In this document: positions 36,300 to 48,230 of the stretch, one piece after another
Numbering within the stretch: the first letter of the stretch is position 1
How the letters are laid out: each line of letters opens with the position of its first letter
Source: Rhodobiaceae bacterium
GTDB taxonomy: Bacteria > Pseudomonadota > Alphaproteobacteria > Parvibaculales > Parvibaculaceae
Assembly: GCA_021404525.1 (NCBI GenBank)
Contig: JAAWWE010000010.1
Coordinates: 1 to 64,000, forward strand
DNA length: 64,000 bases
Reading direction: 5' to 3'
Position numbers and translations under genes: made by a program
The notes under the pieces: model-generated
Told to the model about the DNA's origin: nothing
The model's input: the letters and a program-made list of their open reading frames with translations, nothing else
The model's database searches: none

Positions 36300-36485
36300 G
36301 CGCGCCGGTGGACGACCGCTTGCGGTCCCTGTTCTTCCCCTTCGTCACTTCAGAAAACCCGACAACATGACCAGACCTTCGACGACACGCTGCTGTCTTT
36401 TCGCGCGGGCGCGCCATATGGCCCGACTTAGAAGCTCCGCTTCCTAACACCTGATACTCAACAGAATTCGAACCGGAGACCTTCC
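36300..36485 (+). promoter_or_regulatory. leuA attenuator region
   Basis: A small hairpin (36314-36327, GACCG / CGGTC) follows the leader stop. Around 36404-36425, CGGGC can pair with GCCCG, and the GC-rich GGCGCGCC there is complementary to GCGCGCC just after the leader stop (36300-36306), offering alternative structures. I see no convincing U-run, so the terminator form is not established. GGAG at 36475 is the leuA ribosome site. Confidence 0.5.
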
Positions 36486-38165
36486 ATGACCAATCCAAAC
36501 AACAAGCCATCGCCGATGCCGTTTCAGCGATACCGCCCCTATCAAACGATCAAGCTCACAGATCGCACCTGGCCTGATGTGACCATTGACCAAGCGCCGA
36601 TCTGGTGTTCTGTCGACTTGCGCGACGGTAATCAGGCACTCATCGATCCGATGAACGTTGAAGAAAAGAAGCGCATGTTTCAAACGCTCTGCGATATCGG
36701 CTTCAAAGAAATCGAGGTCGGGTTTCCGGCCGCCTCGCAGACCGATTTTGATTTTGTGCGCGCGTTGATCGACGATGGGTTGGTGCCCGAAGACGTTACC
36801 CTTCAGGTTTTGACGCAGGCACGGCCTGAACTGATCGAGGAAACCTTTCGATCGCTCAAAGGGGCCCGCCGCGCCATTGTCCATCTCTACAATTCCACAT
36901 CTGAGCTGCAAAGGCGTGTGGTCTTCGGATTGGATAAAGCGGGCATCACAAAGATTGCCACAGACGGTGCCAAACTCGTCCGCGCTTTGGCCGAGCAAGC
37001 CCCTGAGACTGATTGGGTTTTCCAATATTCACCCGAGAGTTTCACCGGCACGGAAATGGATTTCGCGGTCGACGTTTGCGAAGCGGTGATGGATGTCTGG
37101 GAACCAACGCAGCAGAACAAGATGATTGTCAATCTGCCCGCCACGGTGGAAATGGCGACGCCCAATATTTACGCGGACCAGATTGAGTGGTTTGCCCGTA
37201 CGCTCAAAAATCGGGACAGCGTGATCCTGTCTCTGCATACCCACAATGACCGAGGCACCGGCGTGGCGGCGAGTGAGCTCGGAGTGATGGCGGGCGCCGA
37301 TCGCGTTGAAGGCACGCTCTTTGGCAATGGGGAGCGCACCGGCAATGTCTGTGTTGTGACCCTGGCGCTCAATATTATGAGCCAGGGTGTCGACCCTGAA
37401 CTCGACTTTTCTGACATTGATGCAGTGGCGAAGGTCGCAGAGGACTGCACCAAACTTCCGATCCCCGCGCGCCACCCCTATGTGGGTGAGCTGGTCTACA
37501 CGGCGTTTTCCGGCTCCCACCAGGACGCCATCAAAAAAGGTTTTGCTGCGCTCAAGCAACGCAATGATGATTTGTGGGAAGTGCCCTACCTGCCCATTGA
37601 TCCGAAAGATGTGGGACGCTCCTATGAAGCTGTTGTGCGCATCAATTCCCAGTCGGGCAAAGGGGGTGTCGCGCATATTCTGGCAGACCGCCACGGACTT
37701 GACCTGCCGCGGCCGATGCAGGTGGACTTTTCAAACGTCATTCAGGAGCTCGGCGATACGACCGGCAAGGAAATTGATGCGGCTACCATCTGGCAGGTGT
37801 TTCAGGATACATATGTGGATACGCCCGGGCCGGTTATTTTTCATGCATGCAAGGTGACATCCGGCGCCACCACCTGTCGCATCGAAGCAGATGTCACCGT
37901 GAACGGCGAGAAGAAGGTGATTAAGGGATCGGGCACAGGACCCATCGACGCCTATCTTGCCGGCCTTGAAGAGCATGCCGGGATTAGTGCTTCTGTTCAG
38001 GGGTTTCACGAACATGCAGTCACCACTGGATCAGGAGCAGAAGCGGCAGCTTATGTGGAAGTTGACGGCGCAAAGGGCACCGGCCACGGCGCGTGCATCG
38101 ATGCAAACACTGTGACGGCCTCTTTGAAAGCCGTCACGAATGCCGTCAACAGATCACTTCAATAG
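36486..38165 (+). CDS. leuA: 2-isopropylmalate synthase (long form)
   Basis: 559 residues. First committed step of leucine synthesis: acetyl-CoA plus 2-oxoisovalerate gives 2-isopropylmalate. The HMGL-like TIM barrel shows WCSVDLRDGNQAL, LHTHNDRGTG (metal His ligands) and NGERTGNV. A C-terminal LeuA dimer regulatory domain (about 430-559) implies leucine feedback inhibition. The length and N-terminus (PFQRYRPYQTIKLTDRTWP) mark the LeuA2-type found in actinobacteria and many proteobacteria. Probably attenuated by leucyl-tRNA supply through the upstream leader peptide. Followed by a terminator. Confidence 0.95.
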   Translation: MTNPNNKPSPMPFQRYRPYQTIKLTDRTWPDVTIDQAPIWCSVDLRDGNQALIDPMNVEEKKRMFQTLCDIGFKEIEVGFPAASQTDFDFVRALIDDGLVPEDVTLQVLTQARPELIEETFRSLKGARRAIVHLYNSTSELQRRVVFGLDKAGITKIATDGAKLVRALAEQAPETDWVFQYSPESFTGTEMDFAVDVCEAVMDVWEPTQQNKMIVNLPATVEMATPNIYADQIEWFARTLKNRDSVILSLHTHNDRGTGVAASELGVMAGADRVEGTLFGNGERTGNVCVVTLALNIMSQGVDPELDFSDIDAVAKVAEDCTKLPIPARHPYVGELVYTAFSGSHQDAIKKGFAALKQRNDDLWEVPYLPIDPKDVGRSYEAVVRINSQSGKGGVAHILADRHGLDLPRPMQVDFSNVIQELGDTTGKEIDAATIWQVFQDTYVDTPGPVIFHACKVTSGATTCRIEADVTVNGEKKVIKGSGTGPIDAYLAGLEEHAGISASVQGFHEHAVTTGSGAEAAAYVEVDGAKGTGHGACIDANTVTASLKAVTNAVNRSLQ

Positions 38166-38178
38166 GAATTGCGATGAG

Positions 38179-38217
38179 AGGCCAGCGCGCAAAAAGGGTG
38201 CTGGCCTACTTTGTTCT
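38179..38217 (+). terminator. leuA terminator
   Basis: AGGCCAGC / GCTGGCCT perfect eight-base stem followed by a T-rich stretch (ACTTTGTTCTCTTT), 14 bases after the leuA stop. Confidence 0.85.
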
Positions 38218-38226
38218 CTTTCTAGC

Positions 38227-38270
38227 GCGTTTCCGGACGGTGAACCGGTAGCCACTTCACCTGGAAACGC
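38227..38270. repeat. 44-bp extragenic palindrome, copy B (leuA/gyrB)
   Basis: Outer arms GCGTTTCC and GGAAACGC, inner GGTGAA / TTCACC. Its flank TCTAGA on the right contains the gyrB stop codon (TAG on the minus strand at 38272-38274), so the palindrome begins immediately after gyrB. Confidence 0.85.
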
Positions 38271-38271
38271 T

Positions 38272-40731
<2,460 letters not shown>

Positions 40732-40791
40732 TCATGCAAATGGCACGAGGCGCAGACCGCTGGCCTGCAGCCTCCTCACTAATTGCGGGTC

Positions 40792-41388
40792 CTAGCTGAG
40801 CTCATCAACAGATGTCACAATTTTACTGACCACACCGTACTCGACCGCTTCTTCAGCGCTCATCCAGAAGTCACGGTTCGTGTCTTCGACGATCTTCTCG
40901 TAGGACTGGCCTGTTGCCGCTGCGAAGATGTGGTTGAGGCGCTCACGCATGCGCAGTACTTCGCGTGCCTGAATGTCAATCTCGGACGCTGACCCACCAA
41001 CGCCACCGCGCGGTTCGTGCAGCAGGAAGCGGGTGTTTGGCAGACAGAAACGATGTTCCTTTTCTGCAGAGACAAAGATCAGGGCCCCGGCACTTGCTAC
41101 CCATCCGGTGCCAAGCACGCGGACAGTTGGCTTAATGAACTTGATCATGTCGTGGATCATGTCACCGGATTCCACATGACCTCCTGGTGAGGAGACCACT
41201 ACCGTGATGGGATCGTCGGACTCACCTGCCATCGCCAGGAGACGTTCGCTTGTCGCGCGGGCGACGCGGTCGTTGATTTCACCGGTGATGAGAATGGTGC
41301 GGGACTTGAAAAGGCCGCTTTCCAGCAGCGGGTTCGCCATGTTTTTCAGAAGGTCTGTCGGGTCGGCGTCGTTCATCGAATGAGACAT
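40792..41388 (-). CDS. ClpP-like serine protease paralogue
   Basis: 198 residues, ClpP size. Catalytic triad conserved: Ser99 in GWVASAGAL, His124 in LLHEPRGG, Asp173 in TNRDFWM. The motifs depart from housekeeping ClpP (usually ASMGA and IHQP), so it is probably a second, divergent ClpP, possibly a non-degradative or specialised partner of a canonical ClpP encoded elsewhere; no Clp ATPase gene is nearby. It sits between recF and gyrB, an uncommon place for this family. Confidence 0.88.
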   Translation of the reverse strand: MSHSMNDADPTDLLKNMANPLLESGLFKSRTILITGEINDRVARATSERLLAMAGESDDPITVVVSSPGGHVESGDMIHDMIKFIKPTVRVLGTGWVASAGALIFVSAEKEHRFCLPNTRFLLHEPRGGVGGSASEIDIQAREVLRMRERLNHIFAAATGQSYEKIVEDTNRDFWMSAEEAVEYGVVSKIVTSVDELS

Positions 41389-41524
41389 GTATCGGGGCTT
41401 CTTTGCGTTTTATAGATGATTCTTTTCAGCCCCAAATATAGGTTGAAAATCAAGAGGTTACAACGCAACCGCTCAGATTTTTGGGGCCGGTTTTGAGCTT
41501 AAATAGCTAAGCGTTTTCAAGGCC

Positions 41525-42721
41525 TTAAAGAGGGGCCATTTCGGCCCGATTTTCTCGAACGACAAAGCCCTGCGCGCGGGTGCCCAAAGATGAAAAAAGG
41601 CTCGCATCCGTGCCCGTCATCCAGGCCTGAATGCCCATATCGCAGAGCTCATCAAAGAGCGCAGCGCGGCGATCACTGTCCAGATGTGCAGCAACTTCAT
41701 CCAGCAACAAGAGGGGCGATGTGCCGGTTGTATGCGCCAGGAGACGCGTATTGGCGAGGATAAGGCCTAGCAGAAGCGCCTTCTGCTCGCCGGTAGAGCA
41801 AGCCTTTGCTTCCATATCCTTGGGTGCATGGCGGACCAGCAGGTCGCTGCGATGAGGGCCATCGAGCGTGCGGCCTGCACCACGGTCGCGGGGGCGCATT
41901 TCTTCAAGAAGTCCGCGATAGTTGTCCTCAGCATCGGTCGCTGCTGTCCCGTTCGCGACAGCGCTTTCGAGCTCCCCTTCCAAGGCAAGAATGGCCTTTG
42001 GAAATGCGCTTTCTGCCGTCGCCTCGATCGCCCCTTTAAGCCGGGCTATGGTTTCCACCCGGGCTGCGGCCATGGCGACGCCGTACTCTGCCATTTGCTC
42101 TTCAATGGCGGCGTACCACATGGCATCGCGGACATCTTCGCTGAGCAAACGATTGCGCTCCCTCAGCGCCTTCTCAAATGCATTGGCCCGGGTGCCGTGG
42201 CTTGGATCAAACCCCATGACCAGGCGATCCAGAAAGCGCCTTCGGCCCGTGGCGCCATCCATAAAGAGGCGGTCCTGAGCAGGCGTCAGCCAGAGCACCC
42301 GCAGATAGTCGCCGAGCACCCCGGCGCTTGACTGGGTTTCGCCGTCAATGCGCACCATTCTGGACCTGGGCGCATCGCCAACGCTCGGCTCCTGGCCTGT
42401 GCCAATGACCGTCTCATCTCCGTCGCTCATCATGGTGGCCGCCACAGCCCATCCGTGGCGGGGCTCCGTCTCGCCTGTTGCCCTGAATCCAAGCTCGGTA
42501 AAGGGCGCGCCGCGCAAGCCACGGCCGGGCGAAAGAAGGGAAATGGCTTCGAGCAAATTTGTTTTCCCTGCGCCATTTGGGCCGGTCAGAACAACCGGGC
42601 GCCCGTCGAGCGCTAAGGCCGCGCGTTCATAGGAGCGGAAATGGGTGACAACGAGACGGGACAGAAACACGGTGGGTGCGCGCCCAGAAGCCAAGTCCTG
42701 ACTTTCTGGCTGACCCGACAT
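41525..42721 (-). CDS. recF: DNA replication and repair protein RecF
   Basis: 398 residues from the ATG at 42721, which has GGAGG eight bases upstream; a TTG at 42751 is weaker. SMC-like ATPase loading RecA at gaps: Walker A GPNGAGKTNLLEAISLLSPGRGLR, signature GPHRSDL, Walker B LLLDEVAAHLD. The N-terminal 20 residues are an unconserved extension. Seven bases beyond the alternative start is the dnaN stop, consistent with a dnaN-recF operon. Confidence 0.95.
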   Translation of the reverse strand: MSGQPESQDLASGRAPTVFLSRLVVTHFRSYERAALALDGRPVVLTGPNGAGKTNLLEAISLLSPGRGLRGAPFTELGFRATGETEPRHGWAVAATMMSDGDETVIGTGQEPSVGDAPRSRMVRIDGETQSSAGVLGDYLRVLWLTPAQDRLFMDGATGRRRFLDRLVMGFDPSHGTRANAFEKALRERNRLLSEDVRDAMWYAAIEEQMAEYGVAMAAARVETIARLKGAIEATAESAFPKAILALEGELESAVANGTAATDAEDNYRGLLEEMRPRDRGAGRTLDGPHRSDLLVRHAPKDMEAKACSTGEQKALLLGLILANTRLLAHTTGTSPLLLLDEVAAHLDSDRRAALFDELCDMGIQAWMTGTDASLFSSLGTRAQGFVVRENRAEMAPL

Positions 42722-42757
42722 GCTCTGATCCTCCGATGGGGCGCCGGTCAAAAGCCG

Positions 42758-43870
42758 TTAGACACGCATCGGCATCAGCACGTAGAGCGCTGACTCATCA
42801 TCAACATCGCGAATGACGGTAGGTGAGCCGCTGTCGGCAAGAGAGAAGACCGCCTTGTCTCCATCCAGCTGGCCTGCAATGTCGAGCAGGTAGCGGGCGT
42901 TGAACCCAATCTCAAGGGCATCAGAGCTATAAGCCACGCCGAGCTCTTCAGTGGCGCTGCCGCTGTCCGGGTTGGTGACAGTCAGGATCAGGCGTCCCTC
43001 TTCCATATTGAGCTTCACGGCACGAGAGCGTTCCGTCGAAATCGTTGAAACACGGTCCACGGCTTCGGCAAATTTCTTGCCGTCCACTTCCATGTCCTTG
43101 TCATTGCCCTCGGGAATAACCCGTGTGTAGTCGGGAAACGTGCCATCAATGAGTTTTGAGGTAAGCACAACACCCCCAAACTCGAAGCGGATCTTCGTAT
43201 CCGATACACCGATGCGCACAATACCTTCTTCTTCTTCAACGAGCTTCTGAAGTTCCAGAACGGTCTTTCGCGGCACGATGACACCGGGCATGCCAGCAGC
43301 ACCATCGGGGAGAGGAAAATCTGCCTGCGCCAGACGGTGACCGTCCGTTGCGACTGCACGGAGCATAGGCGCCCCATCTTCCACCATATGCAGGTAGATG
43401 CCGTTCAGGTAGTAGCGTGTCTCTTCTGTTGAGATGGCAAAGCGGGTTTTGTCGATCAAACGCGCAAGAGCTTCCGCCGGCATTTCAAATCGGTGTGGCA
43501 GATCCCCTGCTGACATGGCCGGAAAGTCTTCCTGCGGCAGCGCCTGCAGCGCAAAGCGCGAGCGTCCAGCCTGAAGGGCGAGCTTGCCATCTTCACCGTC
43601 AGTGATCTCAACCTGCGCGCCGTCGGGCAGCTTGCGGACAATGTCATAGAGCGTATGGGCAGAGGCTGTTGTACCGCCCTCCTGGCCAATGTCAGCGGTC
43701 GTTGCTTCGACAACTTCAATATCCAGGTCTGTCGCCGTGAGGCTCAGCTGGCCTTGGCCAGCGCGCATCAGCACATTTGACAGGATTGGGATTGTGTTGC
43801 GGCGTTCGACGACACTTTGCACATGATTGAGCGACTTTAAGAGCGCACCGCGTTCAATTGTGATCTTCAT
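42758..43870 (-). CDS. dnaN: DNA polymerase III beta sliding clamp
   Basis: 370 residues, normal length, with three repeated clamp folds. The start MKITIERGALLKSLNHVQ, the segments NTIPILSNVL and ATDGHRLA and the C-terminus YVLMPMRV are canonical. It encircles DNA and tethers the replicase. Located 311 bp downstream of dnaA and just upstream of recF, the classic order. Confidence 0.97.
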   Translation of the reverse strand: MKITIERGALLKSLNHVQSVVERRNTIPILSNVLMRAGQGQLSLTATDLDIEVVEATTADIGQEGGTTASAHTLYDIVRKLPDGAQVEITDGEDGKLALQAGRSRFALQALPQEDFPAMSAGDLPHRFEMPAEALARLIDKTRFAISTEETRYYLNGIYLHMVEDGAPMLRAVATDGHRLAQADFPLPDGAAGMPGVIVPRKTVLELQKLVEEEEGIVRIGVSDTKIRFEFGGVVLTSKLIDGTFPDYTRVIPEGNDKDMEVDGKKFAEAVDRVSTISTERSRAVKLNMEEGRLILTVTNPDSGSATEELGVAYSSDALEIGFNARYLLDIAGQLDGDKAVFSLADSGSPTVIRDVDDESALYVLMPMRV

Positions 43871-44181
43871 TGGTCCCCAAACTCTTCTTTCTTTTTCTCG
43901 GCCTCACAACCAGGTTGGAGCGCACCACACGGACGACAAAGTCCGCATTCTGCTCTCCAGCAGGCTCACTTATTGCTGGACGGTGGGTCTTTTCGACAGC
44001 GGGACATGGCAGGGCAGCCTCGCAATCGGCCCTCTGCCCCAGAAATGAAGGACAAATCGCCCGATAAGAGAGGCTGACTATACCAGAGGTGAGCCCGAGG
44101 GATAATGTTTTCCGCCCCTTCTAAGGGCAGATAATCCCCAAATTCTTTGCGGCTTCCGCCCTGAAATTTCTTCCCTGGGGG
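43871..44181 (-). promoter_or_regulatory. dnaA-dnaN intergenic region with candidate dnaN promoter
   Basis: 311 bp without a gene. On the minus strand a TATAGT -10-like box lies near 44078; no convincing -35 was seen. No DnaA box matching TTATCCACA was found here. Confidence 0.4.
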
Positions 44182-45633
44182 CTATCCCAGATCGGGGCTC
44201 GTGCCTTCCAACATCCGCTTCAGCAGATCCACGTCCTCTTCCATGCCGCTGTCTTCCCGGCAGAGTTCATCGATCCGGCGTACAGCGTGGATCACGGTCG
44301 TGTGGTCCCGCCCGCCAAACTTCCGGCCGATCTCAGGGAGGGACCGTGTTGTGAGCTGTTTTGACAGATACATGGCGATTTGGCGTGGCCGGGCAACGGT
44401 TCGAGCGCGACGGGGCGAGAGCATATCTGCCAGGCGAATATTGTAATATTGCGCCACCCGCCTCTGGATCTCCTCAATGGTGATCTTTGGCTCGTTGGAG
44501 CGCAGCAGATCGCGGAGGACTTCCTGCGCCATTTCTATGGAGATGGGTCGCCCAACAAGAGAGGCATAGGCCACCACACGGGTCAGTGCGCCCTCTAGCT
44601 CGCGAATATTGTTGGTGATCCGCTGTGCCAGAAGCTCCAGCACGCCTGGCGGCAGCTCAACAGCGCCCGCGCGCAGCGCGAGCGAATCAGCTTTGGCCTG
44701 CAAAATGCCAAGGCGCAATTCGTAGTCTGTGGCGTGAATGTCTGCGACCAGACCCCAACCCAAGCGCGATTTGATCCGCTCTTCAATGCCCTCAAGATCT
44801 GACGGCGAGCGGTCCGCAGAAATAATGACCTGATGGTTGTGGTCAATCAGCGCATTGAAGGTGTGGAAGAATTCTTCCTGCGTGGAATCCTTGCCAGAGA
44901 TGAATTGCACATCATCAATCATCAGTACATCGACGGTGCGGAACTGCTGCTTGAACGCCATCGTGTCCTTGAAGCGGAGCGCCCGGACAAATTGATACAT
45001 GAATTTTTCAGCTGAAAGGTAGAGCACCTTCCGGTCTGGATGTCGGCGACGGATTTCCCATGCGATGGCGTGCATCAGGTGGGTTTTGCCAAGGCCCACA
45101 CCGCCATAGAGGAAGAGTGGATTGAACGTTACATCTGTTGCTTCTGCCACGCGGCGGGCAGCGGCATGCGCAAGTTCGTTCGATTTACCGACGACGAAGT
45201 TCTCAAAGGTGAAGCGCTCATCCAGTGGCGCGCCCATCGCATCCGGTGTCGCATCATCATAGGTGGTGCGTTGTGTCGGGGCGGCAGGAGATGATGCAGC
45301 AGGTGCTTGCGGCTTTTGGCTTATCACGTCAACGCTCTCATCACCCGGCAGTGGCGCTTCCATGCCGGTTGCCCTTGTGTCGGCGCTGACAAGCACCTCG
45401 ACCCGCTCAATGCTCGGGTCTTCGTCCTGCCAAAGAAGAAGAAGCCGGTCTGTTTGGTGCGCAACAATCCAGGAACGAATGAAACGGGTCGGCGCGGACA
45501 CCATTACCTGGCCATCACCAATGCCAATAAGCTCCAGGGGTTTGACCCAGCTATTGTAAGTCGCTTCCCCCAACTCCACAGACATGCGCGCTTTTACACG
45601 CGCCCACTGGCTCGAGAGATCTTCGCCGCCCAT
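44182..45633 (-). CDS. dnaA: chromosomal replication initiator DnaA
   Basis: 483 residues from the ATG at 45633, chosen because AGAGGA sits seven bases upstream and the product begins just before domain I ([21 protein letters not shown]). An in-frame ATG at 45750 would add 39 low-complexity residues and has a poor ribosome site. AAA+ motifs: [19 protein letters not shown] (Walker A), [12 protein letters not shown] (Walker B). Domain IV carries the DNA-binding signature [13 protein letters not shown]. Opens oriC and also acts as a transcription factor. Confidence 0.96.
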   Translation of the reverse strand: MGGEDLSSQWARVKARMSVELGEATYNSWVKPLELIGIGDGQVMVSAPTRFIRSWIVAHQTDRLLLLWQDEDPSIERVEVLVSADTRATGMEAPLPGDESVDVISQKPQAPAASSPAAPTQRTTYDDATPDAMGAPLDERFTFENFVVGKSNELAHAAARRVAEATDVTFNPLFLYGGVGLGKTHLMHAIAWEIRRRHPDRKVLYLSAEKFMYQFVRALRFKDTMAFKQQFRTVDVLMIDDVQFISGKDSTQEEFFHTFNALIDHNHQVIISADRSPSDLEGIEERIKSRLGWGLVADIHATDYELRLGILQAKADSLALRAGAVELPPGVLELLAQRITNNIRELEGALTRVVAYASLVGRPISIEMAQEVLRDLLRSNEPKITIEEIQRRVAQYYNIRLADMLSPRRARTVARPRQIAMYLSKQLTTRSLPEIGRKFGGRDHTTVIHAVRRIDELCREDSGMEEDVDLLKRMLEGTSPDLG

Positions 45634-45837
45634 TACAGCATCCTCTTGTGAATACTGTTTGTCTGAGCGGTCACTCGATCCCACCTGCAAGCCATATTGT
45701 GCTTGATCGCCCCCATTGATCCCTCGTGCCGCATTTTCGCTATTCGACATTCTTTTTGCCCAAACCCCTTTTCGGCAATCCGCTGCAGCATCCCCCCGTC
45801 GCGCCGCATCTTTTGCCTTGTCCTCTTATGTCACATC

Positions 45838-45859
45838 CGATCAAGCTTTCGCTTGATCG
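45838..45859 (-). promoter_or_regulatory. perfect hairpin between rhodanese and dnaA
   Basis: A nine-base perfect stem (CGATCAAGC / GCTTGATCG). Read on the minus strand, the loop is GAAA closed by C-G, a stable GNRA tetraloop. No U-run follows, so it is more likely an RNA processing/stability element or operator ahead of dnaA than a full terminator of the rhodanese gene. Confidence 0.6.
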
Positions 45860-45878
45860 TTCAAAATTCAATTCTGCC

Positions 45879-46361
45879 CTAGCTCTGGCGCCAGGGCAGA
45901 CCCGCCGCTTTCCATCCATTCGAACGTCCTCGGTGACGCTCTCCATCCAAGTCACCCTCAAAGCCGCCCGCAACATTGTGCGCCGCTTTAAAGCCAGCCT
46001 TTGTCATTGCAATCGCAGCAGATCGAGACCGCACGCCGGAACGACAGAGAAAAAACAGGTTTGTTTCTTCTGAAGCACCGGCTTCTTTCGCAGCTTGCGC
46101 AACTGTTTCTGCAAACTCTTCATTGACGTTCATCGTCGGATAGGTCTGCCACTCAATGCAGAACAATTCTTTCCCCAAAGCCGATGTGTCGGGCACACCG
46201 ACAAATGACCATTCCGCATTGGTCCGAACATCAATCAGAACTGCTTCTTTATCTTCCAGGAGAATGCGCCACGCTTCATCGACGGTAACATCACCTGCAT
46301 AGTCCGCAGGGCGCTGCCCTTGAACCAATGCGGGTTGTGTTGAAGTTCCAGTGCCGCCCAT
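45879..46361 (-). CDS. rhodanese-domain protein
   Basis: 160 residues from the ATG at 46361; the frame stays open to 46637 but that extension has no domain character. A single rhodanese domain: EAVLIDVRTNAEWSFVGVPD, then the active-site loop CRSGVRSRSAAIAM with catalytic Cys, ending in NVAGGFEGDLDGERHRG. Probably a sulfurtransferase or sulfur carrier; the substrate is unknown. Start placement is uncertain. It is between rpsT and dnaA, all on the minus strand. Confidence 0.8.
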   Translation of the reverse strand: MGGTGTSTQPALVQGQRPADYAGDVTVDEAWRILLEDKEAVLIDVRTNAEWSFVGVPDTSALGKELFCIEWQTYPTMNVNEEFAETVAQAAKEAGASEETNLFFLCRSGVRSRSAAIAMTKAGFKAAHNVAGGFEGDLDGERHRGRSNGWKAAGLPWRQS

Positions 46362-46840
46362 GTGCTCCGCATCGCTCCCCTTAAGTCCAGGCCGACCAAA
46401 CCTGTCACCGTTCCAGCACAACGGCGCTCTTCGACTGAGTCCGATCTTGGGTCGGACTGTCGCCTCTAAAGTAAATACTTTGGACGTCTCGAATTTTGGG
46501 AAACGAATACTTAAAAATAGGTAATCACTACTTACAAACCAAGTAATCATTGCCGTCAACCGAGGCTGATAACCATACTGGGAGACGGCGGGAGTGGCAA
46601 GTAGCCTGTGGACGAATCCATCAAAAAAAGTTTGCAAGAATTTCGATGCAGGACGATTAGCAAGTTGTCTGTTGCAAAACGCACACGCAATGTCACTTAG
46701 ACGACAAAAAAATTCATTGCTCTAAATCGGCTTGTGTAAGCCGATTTATGGTGGTCACAAAATGTAGCGATTCAAGTTAGCAAACATACTAGACGCACCA
46801 TCACGTCGTGATTGGCACGCGCGCGCGTGCGCGTTGGCGC
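46362..46840. promoter_or_regulatory. AT-rich region with several palindromes upstream of rhodanese/dnaA
   Basis: 479 bp with no credible gene. Contents: AAAGTA/TACTTT palindrome at 46468-46481; a TACTT at 46508; TACTT-N7-AAGTA at 46529-46545; a perfect 11-bp-arm inverted repeat at 46723-46748 (TAAATCGGCTT, loop GTGT); and a 16-bp perfect alternating purine-pyrimidine palindrome GCACGCGCGCGCGTGC at 46815-46830. It may contain promoters for rhodanese/dnaA. No DnaA-box cluster was seen, so I do not call it oriC. Confidence 0.45.
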
Positions 46841-46882
46841 AAAACAAAACCCCGAAACCTTCGAAGGTGCCGGGGTCGTTTT
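46841..46882 (-). terminator. rpsT terminator
   Basis: CCCCG / CGGGG stem extended by AAAAC / GTTTT arms around a CCTTCGAAGG core; T-rich on the minus strand. About 54 bp after the rpsT stop. Confidence 0.8.
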
Positions 46883-46935
46883 GGATCACGCTAAGCGCTC
46901 TATCCTTTATTTAACAGATACTTGGGGGAAATCCC

Positions 46936-47202
46936 TCATGCACCGAGTGCTTTAACACGCTGTGCCAGGCGGGACACTTTCCGAGACGCTGTATTCTTGT
47001 GCAGGATCCCTTTTTGCGCGCAGCGCATGATTTCCGGCTGAGCTGCCTTCAGCGCATCGTTTGCTGCTGACTGGTCACCTGCCGCAATGGCTTCTTCGAC
47101 TTTGCGAACCTGCGAGCGCATCTGAGTGCGGCGGTTCTTGTTTACAGCGGTGCGACGCTCAATCTGGCGGATCGCTTTTTTTGCCGACTTTGTATTAGCC
47201 AT
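46936..47202 (-). CDS. rpsT: 30S ribosomal protein S20
   Basis: 88 residues, typical length and composition: starts [21 protein letters not shown], contains [16 protein letters not shown] and [16 protein letters not shown]. Binds the 5' and 3' minor domains of 16S rRNA. Monocistronic, followed by its own terminator. Confidence 0.97.
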   Translation of the reverse strand: MANTKSAKKAIRQIERRTAVNKNRRTQMRSQVRKVEEAIAAGDQSAANDALKAAQPEIMRCAQKGILHKNTASRKVSRLAQRVKALGA

Positions 47203-47419
47203 CGGTCGTGTCCGTTTCTCGCAAACGCCCTGTCTATCGGTAGATCAGAGCTGGGTTCTGGCGGTGAATTCATGTCGCACGGCCTGGCAGCTTGAAAAGA
47301 TGCCCGGTCGTGAGAGAGCGGGCGTTATACAAGGGCCTCAAAGGCCCGTCAACAGCCCATTTGCCGCCAATTTCCGGGGGTTTTTGGCCTTTTGCGCGGC
47401 ACCCGCCGGTTTTAGACCT

Positions 47420-48193
47420 CTATCGGTTTTTAAATTGGGGCGCGCGCTTGTCAACAAAGGCCGCCATGCCTTCCGACTGATCTTCCGTCGCAAAGAGCGA
47501 GTGGAACACACGGCGCTCGAACTGGATGCCCTCATTCAATGTGACCTCGTAAGCGCGGTTCACCGCCTCTTTGGCCATCATCGCCACCGGCAGGGACTTA
47601 GAGGCAATCGTATCGGCCGCCTTCAGCGCCTCTTCCAAAAGAGACTCTTTGGGCACCACGCGGCTCACCAGGCCTGCCCGCTCTGCTTCGTCGGCTTCCA
47701 TCATGCGGCCCGTCAGACACATCTCCATGGCCTTGGATTTCCCGACAAAACGGGTGAGACGCTGGGTCCCCCCAATCCCTGGAATAACGCCCAAATTGAT
47801 CTCTGGCTGACCGAAGCGCGCATTGTCGCCGGCAAGGATAAAGTCGCACATCATGGCAAGCTCGCAGCCGCCACCAAGCGCATAGCCGGATACTGCCGCG
47901 ACGGTTGGTGTCCGGCACTCCGCAATCTGACCGGCTTTTGCAAAGAGGTCTTCCTTGTACACATCCATATAGGATTTGGGCTGCATCTCTTTGATGTCGG
48001 CACCGGCAGCAAACGCTTTTTCCGATCCGGTCACGACAATGCATCCGATCGCCTCGTCGGCATCGTAGGCCGCGACAGCTTCCACCAGCTCATCCACCAG
48101 CTGATTGTTCAGCGCGTTCAGCGCTTCCGGGCGGTCCAACGTAATGAGACCGACCTTACTGCGTGTTTCTGTCTTGATCGTCTCATAGGCCAT
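47420..48193 (-). CDS. enoyl-CoA hydratase
   Basis: 257 residues, crotonase fold. The oxyanion-hole segment is AAGADIKEM, and the two catalytic glutamates appear in [15 protein letters not shown] and in [20 protein letters not shown], as in rat mitochondrial ECHS1. This predicts true hydratase activity in beta-oxidation (trans-2-enoyl-CoA to 3-hydroxyacyl-CoA). Ends with RAPQFKNR, the usual family C-terminus. It lies 37 bp behind mutM on the same strand; this gene order recurs in related genomes. Confidence 0.92.
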   Translation of the reverse strand: MAYETIKTETRSKVGLITLDRPEALNALNNQLVDELVEAVAAYDADEAIGCIVVTGSEKAFAAGADIKEMQPKSYMDVYKEDLFAKAGQIAECRTPTVAAVSGYALGGGCELAMMCDFILAGDNARFGQPEINLGVIPGIGGTQRLTRFVGKSKAMEMCLTGRMMEADEAERAGLVSRVVPKESLLEEALKAADTIASKSLPVAMMAKEAVNRAYEVTLNEGIQFERRVFHSLFATEDQSEGMAAFVDKRAPQFKNR

Positions 48194-48230
48194 GGTGGCT
48201 CACCCTTTTCATTTCAAACGTTGTCGTCAG

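Noticed and set aside
46362..46637. N-terminal extension of the rhodanese frame
   Set aside because: No domain or signal character, and it covers the palindrome-rich control region; the ATG at 46361 fits the domain better.
46815..46834. GC/CG dinucleotide run as a phase-variable microsatellite
   Set aside because: It is intergenic, imperfect (CA/TG interruptions) and not in a promoter spacer I can identify; kept only as a palindrome.
43871..46935. oriC beside dnaA
   Set aside because: I found no cluster of TTATCCACA-like boxes or a clear unwinding element; in many alphaproteobacteria oriC is near hemE/parAB instead. A GC-skew plot and DnaA-box scan would decide.
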